Assembly: GCF_033096005.1 (NCBI RefSeq)
Contig: NZ_AP026803.1
Coordinates: 416,501 to 480,500 of the forward strand
DNA length: 64,000 nt
Reading direction: 5' to 3'
Source of the DNA: Lactobacillus xylocopicola
GTDB taxonomy: Bacteria; Bacillota; Bacilli; Lactobacillales; Lactobacillaceae
The translations under genes and the position numbers were made by a program. Positions within the stretch are counted from its first letter, which is position 1. Each line of letters opens with the position of its first letter. The notes beneath the pieces were generated by a model, which saw nothing but the letters and a program-made list of their open reading frames with translations, made no database searches and was not told where the DNA came from. This document shows positions 1-7,389 of this stretch, in pieces.

Positions 1-1
1 T

Positions 2-712
2 TATCGAACTGTGATGCATGACATTAAACAGAATATTTTAGATAACAAGTACGAAGGGATGCGTCTGCCAGATGAGCGGAGTTTAGCTGAACACTACCAG
101 GTCAGTCGTTCTTCGATGAAGCGGGCAATGGAGCAGCTCTCACAGCAAGGGATTGTTTTTAAAAAAAGGGGCAGTGGCACCTTCATTAACCCACTTTATT
201 TAAAAAATCAGTCCCTCTTTCGTTATGAGGGGTCAAATCTGGGCCTGACTGACAGTCTGAAGATGCCAGGGAAGACTCAGGGGATTAAGCTACTTGACTA
301 TCACGTCATTGAAGCACCCAAGGCAATTGCCCAGGATTTATTTCTTAATTCCGGCGACTTTGTCTATGAGTTTCGGCGTCTGCGTTTGTTAGATAACCGT
401 CCATTTTTGATTGAAACCGGCTACTTACCGATCAAGATTGTACCGGAGTTAAAGCCTGAACACTTGCAGAAGTCGCTCTTTAATTACTTGGAAGACACGC
501 AAAATAAAGTAGTGACTAAATCATTTCTCAATATTACGGTTGAACCCTCCAGTCAGGAAGATCAGAGTCGTTTAAACTTAACTGCGACCGAGCCCGTGGG
601 CGTGTTGGAAGGAATTTTCTTTTTAGACGACGGTACGCCGTTTGAAGTATCTACGATGCGGATTCATTACCAGTACATGCGCTTCAATACCTTTGTTAAT
701 TTGAATAAGTAA
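2..712 (+). CDS. GntR-family (GntR/UTRA) transcriptional regulator, 5'-truncated by window edge
   Basis: A winged-helix GntR domain (recognition segment around SLAEHYQVSRSSMKRAMEQL) is followed by a UTRA ligand-binding domain reaching the C-terminus (GVLEGIFFLDDGTPFEVS). Regulators of this HutC-like type bind a sugar-phosphate or similar effector and repress nearby catabolic genes. The frame stays open through the first base with residues YRTV before the first internal Met. GntR proteins normally begin with a short stretch ending in Y-x-x-V/I, so the true start lies upstream of the window; the GTG at 11 or ATG at 14 are unlikely starts. The target genes are outside the window. It is followed directly by a perfect hairpin terminator. 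Confidence 0.85.
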   Translation, partial: YRTVMHDIKQNILDNKYEGMRLPDERSLAEHYQVSRSSMKRAMEQLSQQGIVFKKRGSGTFINPLYLKNQSLFRYEGSNLGLTDSLKMPGKTQGIKLLDYHVIEAPKAIAQDLFLNSGDFVYEFRRLRLLDNRPFLIETGYLPIKIVPELKPEHLQKSLFNYLEDTQNKVVTKSFLNITVEPSSQEDQSRLNLTATEPVGVLEGIFFLDDGTPFEVSTMRIHYQYMRFNTFVNLNK

Positions 713-739
713 AAACAGCAGGCTAAAACCTGCTGTTTT
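712..739 (+). terminator. Rho-independent terminator after GntR gene
   Basis: Perfect 11-bp inverted repeat (AAAACAGCAGG / CCTGCTGTTTT) with a 6-nt loop, starting at the GntR stop codon. The A- and T-rich ends let it act in both directions, so it may also end the convergent operon on the minus strand. Confidence 0.8.
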
Positions 740-771
740 CAGTTGGATACATTCTATTTAAAAGAGGAAAG

Positions 772-1143
772 TTAAATACTGCTAAATTGATGTGCATCCG
801 TGAGCGGTCCTGAATAAACAAAGTTCAAATTAATGTTTTTGGTCTGGTCCGCTAGCTTGTGCAGTAATTGGCGTTGTTGCTTGGTTAACTGTAAGTGATT
901 AAGGGCAAGTTGTCCCTGAATATACATTACCAACTTGCCAGTATAAGCTAGCGGATGGTCACAGGCGTCAAACTTACGCATGACTAGCCCAATCGCATCA
1001 CGAATGTGCTTATATTTAGCAATATTCAATTCATTATAAATATTGGAAAAAAAACTACAATAAAATTGCTCTAATTCTTGATACACTTCTTTATTTAGTA
1101 AGTCACGTTTTTGCGCCGAACTACCAATAAAAAAGGCTTGCAT
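772..1143 (-). CDS. Small helical protein, possibly bacteriocin-immunity-like
   Basis: A 123-residue protein with no signal peptide or membrane segment, predicted mostly helical. The C-terminal half (LVMYIQGQLALNHLQLTKQQ and the following LLHKLAD) faintly recalls the four-helix bundle of enterocin-A-type immunity proteins; this is a weak resemblance only. Its start has an excellent Shine-Dalgarno (AAGGAGGTGA), and it begins 4 bp after the DeoR-family gene, so the two are one transcription unit. No bacteriocin structural gene or leader peptide is visible nearby. It may equally be an unrelated hypothetical protein. Confidence 0.55.
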   Translation of the reverse strand: MQAFFIGSSAQKRDLLNKEVYQELEQFYCSFFSNIYNELNIAKYKHIRDAIGLVMRKFDACDHPLAYTGKLVMYIQGQLALNHLQLTKQQRQLLHKLADQTKNINLNFVYSGPLTDAHQFSSI

Positions 1144-1147
1144 GGCC

Positions 1148-1912
1148 TCACCTCCTTAGTACTGGAATAATCTGGGTATTTGGTGAAAAATTGCTACTAA
1201 GTTCTTGGGGCAGAGGTTCGTCCGTAATCAGGACATCGATCTGACTCAAGGGGATCGACAGGTAAGGAGAATTATTTCGACTATTGAACTTGTATTTTTC
1301 GGCGACTACCACAACTTGTTTAGCTCTTGAAGCGGCAACCCTAATTAGTTCAGAATCACTCATTTTGGCCAGATAGATACCATCACTTCTAACGTTAGAA
1401 GTACCGATAAAGGCGGTATTAAAACTCATCCGTTTAAGCGTCTCAAGTGCCGTAACTGAATAACTGAACCGGTGGGTTTTATCAATTTTTCCGCCGAGCA
1501 GGCGGACTTGCGGCAAGGTAGCCTGCATTAATTCCAGCGAATTATCGATCGAATTAGTGACAATTTGTAAGTTCAGGCCATCGATTAGTTCACACAACTT
1601 TTTTAGGGTAGTTGAGGGACCAATAAAGTCGCATTGATTGGGATGGACAAAGCGTTTAGCCATTTGGGCCATCTTGGTCTTAATGGGAGAAGCAATTTGA
1701 CTTCTTGCTAAAAAATTGGGCACACCGTCCTGATTGTTTGCAATTAGCCCGCCGTGTACCCTAATCGCTTGCCCAGTCGAAGTCAACTGCAAGACATCAC
1801 GGCGGGCGGTGTCAAAGGAAACGGCAAAATAGGTCGCCAAGTCCCTCGTCACTAAATGGTGTTTTTCGGCTAAAAGTTGCTTAATCTTGTAAATACGCTC
1901 TTCTTGAGTCAT
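1148..1912 (-). CDS. DeoR-family transcriptional regulator
   Basis: 254 residues. The N-terminal DeoR helix-turn-helix (residues about 6-55, AVSFDTARRDVLQLTSTGQA then IRVHGG) is followed by a DeoRC sugar-phosphate sensor domain (FIGPSTTLKKL, TNSIDNSLELM, LLGGKID). Such proteins usually repress sugar-use operons and respond to a phosphorylated sugar. The start has SD AAGGAGC. The gene is divergent from phosphoketolase, with 284 bp between them that carry a perfect 14-bp palindrome, so it is a plausible regulator of itself or of phosphoketolase. The small gene immediately downstream is co-transcribed. Confidence 0.88.
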   Translation of the reverse strand: MTQEERIYKIKQLLAEKHHLVTRDLATYFAVSFDTARRDVLQLTSTGQAIRVHGGLIANNQDGVPNFLARSQIASPIKTKMAQMAKRFVHPNQCDFIGPSTTLKKLCELIDGLNLQIVTNSIDNSLELMQATLPQVRLLGGKIDKTHRFSYSVTALETLKRMSFNTAFIGTSNVRSDGIYLAKMSDSELIRVAASRAKQVVVVAEKYKFNSRNNSPYLSIPLSQIDVLITDEPLPQELSSNFSPNTQIIPVLRR

Positions 1913-1972
1913 CTTTCTGCTCCTTACTGTAATTTAGCATGTCTGCCAGGATTGTTTAACGATTATTTCAGC

Positions 1973-1986
1973 GTTATAGCTATAAC
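1973..1986. promoter_or_regulatory. Perfect palindrome in the deoR/xfp divergent region, candidate operator
   Basis: GTTATAGCTATAAC is a perfect 14-bp palindrome, 60 bp upstream of the DeoR-family start. Location and symmetry suggest a regulator site; which protein binds is unknown. Confidence 0.4.
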
Positions 1987-2121
1987 TTAATCATTTATCA
2001 GTATTTGATCATTAAAATGCAGCTAAGTAAAGAGCGATTGCTTGATATAGCAGACTTTTGCATGCTTGCACAGCAGGCAACTACAGTTTTTAAAATTGGT
2101 ACGTTCCAATTATCAAAATGG

Positions 2122-2149
2122 TTGAACTATTTTGAAAACTTGCTATAAT
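2122..2149 (+). promoter_or_regulatory. Promoter of phosphoketolase gene
   Basis: TTGAAC and TATAAT with a 16-bp spacer, plus an extended -10 TGC directly before TATAAT. It ends 47 bp before the start codon. Consensus quality fits a strongly expressed central-carbon gene. Confidence 0.7.
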
Positions 2150-2196
2150 TAATTTAACAAATTCTAAGCAAGTAAAAATGGTAAAGGAGATTATAA

Positions 2197-4602
2197 ATGG
2201 CAGTTGATTATGATTCGCAAGACTTCTTAAAAAGCGTTGACGCACACTGGCGTGCCGCTAACTATCTTTCAGTTGGACAGCTCTTTTTGATGGACAATCC
2301 ATTGTTAAAACATGAGCTAGTGGCTACTGAAGTTAAGCCCAAGCCGATTGGTCACTGGGGGACAATTTCTCCGCAGAATTTTTTGTATGCCCACTTAAAT
2401 CGGATAATTAAAAAATATGATTTGGACATGTTTTACATTGAGGGCTCTGGTCACGGCGGTCAGGTAATGGTTTCTAACGCCTACCTTGATGGTTCTTACA
2501 GCGAACTTTATCCTGAAATTCAACAAAATGAAGCGGGAATGGCCAAACTGTTCAAACGTTTTAGTTTTCCTGGTGGTTCGGCTTCTCACGCTGCTCCAGA
2601 AACACCTGGTTCCATTCATGAAGGTGGTGAATTGGGCTATTCCATCTCTCACGGTACTGGGGCAATCTTGGATAATCCAGATGTGATTGCTGCGGTTGAA
2701 GTCGGTGATGGCGAAGCTGAAACAGGCCCGCTGGCTGCTAGTTGGTTCAGCGACAAGTTCATTAACCCAATCAAAGACGGGGCTATTTTGCCTATTTTGC
2801 AAATTAATGGCTACAAGATTTCTAACCCAACCATTGTTTCCAGAATGTCCGATGAAGAATTAACTAAATATTTCGAAGGGATGGGCTGGCACCCTTACAT
2901 CATTTCGGCATACCAAGGCGGCGAGTTTGATGGTTATCAAGACCACATGCAGGTACACGCGGAAATGGCCCAGTTGATGGACACCGTGATCGAAGAAATT
3001 AAGGCGATTCAGCACCATGCACGAGCAAATAACGATGCGACCGTACCACACTGGCCAATGATTATTTTTCGGGTGCCGAAGGGTTGGACTGGTCCCAAGT
3101 TTGATGTCGATGGCAACCCGGTGGAAAACTCATTTAGAGCCCACCAAATTCCCCTGCCAGTGGACCAAGACCACATGGAGCATAAGGAGATGCTGGTTGA
3201 TTGGCTCATGTCTTACCGACCAGCAGAATTATTTGATGAAGCGGGCGCGCCGACTGCGCTCGTCAAAGCAGACAATGTTAGCGGCGAACAGCGCATGGCC
3301 ATGAACCCAATCACTAATGGTGGCCAAGCGGCCAAGCGCCTGAATTTACCCGACTACCGCAAGTATGCCCTCAAAATTGATCAACCTGGGTCAGTTGAAG
3401 CAGAAGATATGACAGAATGGGCTAAATATCTTAACGAAATTGCCGACCTAAATCCGGATAACTTCCGTGGATTTGGTCCGGATGAGACTAAGTCAAACCG
3501 GCTATTTAAGTTGCTTGATCAACAAAAGCGGCAGTGGGAAGGTTCAATCCATACACCTAATGATGAAAACTTAGCTCCAAGTGGCCGCCTGCTTGACTCC
3601 CAACTATCGGAGCACCAGGCTGAAGGCTGGCTTGAAGGTTATGTCTTAACGGGGCGGCACGGTTTCTTTGCTACTTATGAGTCTTTTGGTCGGGTAGTTG
3701 ACTCAATGTTGACGCAGCACATGAAATGGTTGCGCAAGGCTAAGGAACAATATTGGCGTAAGGACTATCCGGCACTTAACTTTGTTGCCACCTCGACGGT
3801 TTTCCAGCAAGATCATAACGGGTATACACACCAAGATCCCGGTATTTTGACTCATCTGTATGAAAAGAACCGGCCGGATCTGATTCATGAATACCTGCCA
3901 GCAGATACCAACTCGCTTTTGGCTGTTTCCCAGAAAGCCTTCAGTGAGCGGGAATGCATTAATATTCTGGTAACTTCCAAGCAGGTTCGGCCGCAATGGT
4001 TCTCAATCGATGAGGCGACTAGGCTTGCTGACCACGGTCTATCCTATATTGATTGGGCCTCAACGGATCAAAATGCTAAACCGGATGTGGTCTTTGCTTC
4101 GACTGAGACCGAACCAACGATGGAAACATTGGCGGCCATTGATCTTTTACACAAGGAGTTTCCAGCGCTTAAGCTGCGCTACATTAACGTCATCGACGTG
4201 ATGAAGCTAATCAATCCGGTGGACAACCCAGAAGCAATTTCGACCACCGAATTTGACCAACTATTCCCAAGTGATGTTCCGGTAATCTTCGCTTGGCACG
4301 GCTACAAGGCAATGATGGAATCAATCTGGTTTGGGCGCAACCGTAGCAACGTTCATATTCACTGCTATGAAGAAGAGGGCGATATTACTACCCCCTTTGA
4401 CATGCGGGTGGTCAACGAGCTTGACCGCTTCCACTTGGCCAAAGATGCCATCCTGAGTGTGCCCCAATACGCCGACCAGAGTGCTGGCTTTGTAAGTAAG
4501 ATGGATAATTTGTTAGCCAAGCACCACCAATACATTCGTGACCATGGTAAGGATATGCCGGAAGTGACGGGGTGGAAATGGTCCGGCTTGAAGCAAAACT
4601 AA
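2197..4602 (+). CDS. xfp: Xylulose-5-phosphate/fructose-6-phosphate phosphoketolase
   Basis: A thiamine-diphosphate enzyme that splits xylulose-5-P (and often fructose-6-P) with phosphate into acetyl-phosphate and glyceraldehyde-3-P or erythrose-4-P; it is cytoplasmic and central to pentose use. The 801-residue length is the family norm. Seen: EGSGHGGQ near residue 83, the TPP motif GDGEAETGP near 170-178, and [12 protein letters not shown] near 545, all typical of phosphoketolases. SD AAAGGAG precedes the ATG by a normal gap. It is transcribed alone from a good promoter, divergent from a DeoR-family regulator, and followed by a strong terminator. Substrate preference cannot be told from sequence here. 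Confidence 0.97.
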   Translation: MAVDYDSQDFLKSVDAHWRAANYLSVGQLFLMDNPLLKHELVATEVKPKPIGHWGTISPQNFLYAHLNRIIKKYDLDMFYIEGSGHGGQVMVSNAYLDGSYSELYPEIQQNEAGMAKLFKRFSFPGGSASHAAPETPGSIHEGGELGYSISHGTGAILDNPDVIAAVEVGDGEAETGPLAASWFSDKFINPIKDGAILPILQINGYKISNPTIVSRMSDEELTKYFEGMGWHPYIISAYQGGEFDGYQDHMQVHAEMAQLMDTVIEEIKAIQHHARANNDATVPHWPMIIFRVPKGWTGPKFDVDGNPVENSFRAHQIPLPVDQDHMEHKEMLVDWLMSYRPAELFDEAGAPTALVKADNVSGEQRMAMNPITNGGQAAKRLNLPDYRKYALKIDQPGSVEAEDMTEWAKYLNEIADLNPDNFRGFGPDETKSNRLFKLLDQQKRQWEGSIHTPNDENLAPSGRLLDSQLSEHQAEGWLEGYVLTGRHGFFATYESFGRVVDSMLTQHMKWLRKAKEQYWRKDYPALNFVATSTVFQQDHNGYTHQDPGILTHLYEKNRPDLIHEYLPADTNSLLAVSQKAFSERECINILVTSKQVRPQWFSIDEATRLADHGLSYIDWASTDQNAKPDVVFASTETEPTMETLAAIDLLHKEFPALKLRYINVIDVMKLINPVDNPEAISTTEFDQLFPSDVPVIFAWHGYKAMMESIWFGRNRSNVHIHCYEEEGDITTPFDMRVVNELDRFHLAKDAILSVPQYADQSAGFVSKMDNLLAKHHQYIRDHGKDMPEVTGWKWSGLKQN

Positions 4603-4644
4603 AGCATCTGTTATTGAACTAAAGGCGGGCAGTTGCCCTAGCAT

Positions 4645-4688
4645 AAAATCCTCCTATTTCGCAGGTAGTGCGAAGAGGAGGATTTTTT
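4645..4688 (+). terminator. Terminator after xfp
   Basis: Long hairpin with an AAAATCCTCCT / AGGAGGATTTT stem and an inner TTCGC/GCGAA extension, followed by a T run. Confidence 0.88.
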
Positions 4689-4834
4689 TGTTGTTTAAAA
4701 GAGGCTTTGCCCAGAAGGCTAATTTAAAAGTAAAATGACTAATTTTGAAAAAGCATTGCTGTTGATAAGTCGTTTATTATAAAATTAAAAGCGTTGTTGA
4801 AGTTATTTTATTACACTAGCGTAAAGGAAAAATG

Positions 4835-6031
4835 ATGAGTAAGCAAATCAATGTGTTAACTACCACCGATCTGCATGGTTTTATTGCCAATCAGGGCGAT
4901 CAGCCGGCTTTAGCTCTGCAAGGGTTAAAACAAAAATTTTCGCATTCATTACTAATGGACAGTGGCGATTTTTTTGTAGGGAATCCCTTAACAACCTTTT
5001 TTACAACGGAAATGGCGGTTTCACCCTTGGTCGCATACGCCAATAAAGTTGGCTTCGATGTGATGGTGCCAGGCAACCATGACTTCGATCACGGCATTGC
5101 CTATTTAAAAGAGCAGGTTAAACACCTGGATGCAGACTATGTTTGTTGTAATGTCTTTTCAGAGGAAGGTGAACTGATTTTCCCACCATTTGCCATTAAA
5201 GAAGTTGCGGGCATCAAGCTTGGCGTAATTGGTCTTTTAACCAGCAGGATGTCGATGATCAGTGACTTTGAGGTAACGCGTGGCGTGGTTGTAAAGGAAG
5301 CCTTGCTCGAACTGAAAAAGCAAGTAGCAGCCCTGCGTGAGCAAGTTGACTTAGTTCTGGTTGGCTACCATGGTGGACTTGAGCGGGATTTAGCGACTCA
5401 TAGCGAGATTAATTATGCCACCGGTGAAGATGAAGCATACAAACTAATATCACAGACTGAAGGAATTGACGGTTTCAGTTGCGGTCACCAACACCGCGTT
5501 AATCATGGTCAACTTAAGCAAACCTTAGTTGTGCAGTGTGGCTATCGCGGCAGCTATTTTGGTCATTTGACCTTTGACTTTAATGAACAAACGGAAGTCG
5601 TTAAGCGCCAGGAAGAAGTGCTGGCAACGAACTCTTTACTACCAGCGCAAAAGGGCGATTTTTATAAAGAGGAAGACTACCAGAAGTGGCTAAAGGAATC
5701 ATTGGACCTCACTCATTTGACCGAATTTTTGCAGGAAAAATATGGTCGCCAGCACATGGGGATTTTTATTAGTTTGCAGGGTAAGAGCAGGCAGCAAGTG
5801 ATAAACTCCTTCACTATTCCTTATGGTGTCAGGATCTATCACCTGAGTTTAGCTGAATATCAGACCCTGCTTAAACAGGATTGGACGTTTAAAGTAGAAG
5901 ATTATCCAGCAGGTGCGCAAGACTTTGTGATTATGACTAATTCATATGAAGTACCAGAGTACCGGCTAACAGATCAGTTTGTCGATAATATTTTTGACGA
6001 GTATTCATACTACTTGAAGCAGCACGATTAA
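4835..6031 (+). CDS. Cytoplasmic 5'-nucleotidase-type metallophosphoesterase
   Basis: Calcineurin-like phosphoesterase with the metal-site series in order: TDLHG near 12-16, DSGDF near 44, PGNHDFDHG near 83, GYHGG near 181 and GHQHR near 216. These are the 5'-nucleotidase/UshA family ligands, so the likely reaction is nucleotide monophosphate to nucleoside plus phosphate. At about 398 residues it is shorter than secreted 5'-nucleotidases, with a reduced C-terminal domain and no signal peptide or anchor, as in the YunD-like intracellular group. Two ATGs are adjacent (4832, 4835); AAAGGA spacing favours the second. It is 10 bp from a nucleoside transporter gene, so the pair probably serves nucleotide salvage. 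Confidence 0.85.
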   Translation: MSKQINVLTTTDLHGFIANQGDQPALALQGLKQKFSHSLLMDSGDFFVGNPLTTFFTTEMAVSPLVAYANKVGFDVMVPGNHDFDHGIAYLKEQVKHLDADYVCCNVFSEEGELIFPPFAIKEVAGIKLGVIGLLTSRMSMISDFEVTRGVVVKEALLELKKQVAALREQVDLVLVGYHGGLERDLATHSEINYATGEDEAYKLISQTEGIDGFSCGHQHRVNHGQLKQTLVVQCGYRGSYFGHLTFDFNEQTEVVKRQEEVLATNSLLPAQKGDFYKEEDYQKWLKESLDLTHLTEFLQEKYGRQHMGIFISLQGKSRQQVINSFTIPYGVRIYHLSLAEYQTLLKQDWTFKVEDYPAGAQDFVIMTNSYEVPEYRLTDQFVDNIFDEYSYYLKQHD

Positions 6032-6041
6032 GGAGAAAATA

Positions 6042-7214
6042 ATGGGAATAATTGGAATAGTATTAGTGCTTGGACTATTATACTGGGCAAGTTTTGATCG
6101 CCAAAAGGTTGATTTTAAGTCAATTCTGTTTTTGTTTGTGACCGAATTGGTGATCTTATTTTTGATTTTAAAAACATCGATTGGTAATTCGATTATCAAG
6201 GGCTTGTCTGGCAGCCTAAATATTATCAGTGCATCAAGCAGCAAGGGAATTAACTTTGTGTTTGGGGACCTCAAAAATCCGGCGGCGGCTTCACAGTTTT
6301 TCTTGGACGTGCTGCTACCCTTAATCTTTATCTGTGCCCTGATTGAGTTGCTGCAGTATCTGCGCATTCTGCCATTCATAATTAAATATGTTGGTAAGGT
6401 GCTAAAAAAGCTTTTCCACATTGATGAAATTAACGCCTTCACGATTTTGAGTTATCCTTTTGTCAGCAACGGGGTTTTTGTTCCGTTCAAGGATCAAATG
6501 AAGAACATGTCGCCCAACCAGCTGTTTACGCTATCAATTTATACACTATCTAATACGACAGTAACGATGCTGGCCTCATACATGCATATCATCAAGTCGG
6601 AATACATCATTGTGGCGTTGGTGCTCAACCTGTTTACTTCGATTATCGTTGCAAAAATTGTTGCACCCTACGATGTTAGCCAGGTTAACTATGAGATTTC
6701 AACTAAAGATACTAACCAAAAGTCGTTGATCACCCGTCTACTTGACAGTATGAACCTCGGTTTTAAGTTAGCCATCAACATTTCTATTTCAATCATTGGT
6801 TTTGTCTCACTGATTACCTTTGTTAATATCATTTTCAAGGCAATTTGTGGCAAAACGTTGACGGCGTTAATTGGTTATGTTTGTGCACCGATTGCTTTCT
6901 TAATGGGGATTGATCTGCATTCAGCAATTAGTGCAGGCACGGTTCTGGCTACCAAAGCCTTTACTAATATCTTTGTGGCAATCGATCAGATTAACATGAA
7001 TACTGTTCCAGTTAAAACTCAGGCGATCGTTAGCGTTTTTTTGATTTCCTTTGCTAATCTGCCTAACTTGGGTACAACCCTGGGGATTATGCATACCATG
7101 GTTGATGAAGACCATGGTGAAGCGATCGCCAGCCATGCCTTGCGCCTGTTCTTGGTTGCAACCGGGGTCAGCATTATTAACGGTGCCTTAGCTGGGCTAT
7201 TCTATTCATTTTAA
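6042..7214 (+). CDS. Concentrative nucleoside transporter (NupC/CNT family)
   Basis: About 390 residues with around nine hydrophobic segments, and the CNT order of an N-terminal helix pair, a gate region (FFLDVLLPLIFICALIELLQ then GKVLKKLF), and a C-terminal domain. The segment SNGVFVPFKDQMKNMSPNQL replaces the usual GQTEAP-type loop of CNT proteins, so substrate specificity may differ. It starts 10 bp after the nucleotidase stop with SD AAGGAG, making a two-gene operon in which nucleosides (or nucleobase compounds) are moved across the membrane. No terminator was found directly after it; the next structure is the leader of the downstream ATPase. Confidence 0.75.
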   Translation: MGIIGIVLVLGLLYWASFDRQKVDFKSILFLFVTELVILFLILKTSIGNSIIKGLSGSLNIISASSSKGINFVFGDLKNPAAASQFFLDVLLPLIFICALIELLQYLRILPFIIKYVGKVLKKLFHIDEINAFTILSYPFVSNGVFVPFKDQMKNMSPNQLFTLSIYTLSNTTVTMLASYMHIIKSEYIIVALVLNLFTSIIVAKIVAPYDVSQVNYEISTKDTNQKSLITRLLDSMNLGFKLAINISISIIGFVSLITFVNIIFKAICGKTLTALIGYVCAPIAFLMGIDLHSAISAGTVLATKAFTNIFVAIDQINMNTVPVKTQAIVSVFLISFANLPNLGTTLGIMHTMVDEDHGEAIASHALRLFLVATGVSIINGALAGLFYSF

Positions 7215-7223
7215 ACTTTGCGC

Positions 7224-7252
7224 TTGTTAATTGGGTTAGTTTTATTTATAAT
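7224..7252 (+). promoter_or_regulatory. Promoter of the cation ATPase transcript
   Basis: TTGTTA and TATAAT separated by 17 bp, 9 bp after the transporter stop codon; the predicted transcript begins just before the structured leader. Confidence 0.6.
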
Positions 7253-7255
7253 AAA

Positions 7256-7332
7256 ATTAACCATAAGGGAGTAACGGCAATTACTTGCGATAAGCCCAAC
7301 AACCGAAGAAATACTTCTGGACTTATCTTAAT
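7256..7332 (+). promoter_or_regulatory. Candidate yybP-ykoY-like (Mn2+) riboswitch aptamer
   Basis: Two 5-bp blocks close the element: ATTAA with TTAAT (7256-7260/7328-7332) and ATAAG with CTTAT (7263-7267/7322-7326). Directly inside the 5' strand is GGGAGTAAC (7267-7275), like the conserved GGGGAGUAG of the yybP-ykoY class, followed by a CGGCAA/TTGCG hairpin and a GAAG/CTTC hairpin. That class senses manganese and is known to precede cation P-type ATPases in lactic acid bacteria. The 3' consensus (CAAGACC-like) is not clearly present, so class assignment is tentative. It is followed by an intrinsic terminator just before the ATPase. Confidence 0.5.
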
Positions 7333-7336
7333 TAGT

Positions 7337-7372
7337 GAGACTTGTGTGTGTTAGGCACATAAGTCTCTTTTT
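7337..7372 (+). terminator. Attenuator terminator in ATPase leader
   Basis: GAGACTT / AAGTCTC stem (7337-7343/7361-7367) followed by a T run, ending 17 bp before the ATPase start codon. The position between promoter and gene marks it as a regulated attenuator rather than an operon end. Confidence 0.75.
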
Positions 7373-7389
7373 ATTTTTGGAGGGTCAAG

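Noticed and set aside
2395..3996. Antisense and shifted frames in xfp
   Set aside because: Shadows of a strongly conserved coding gene.
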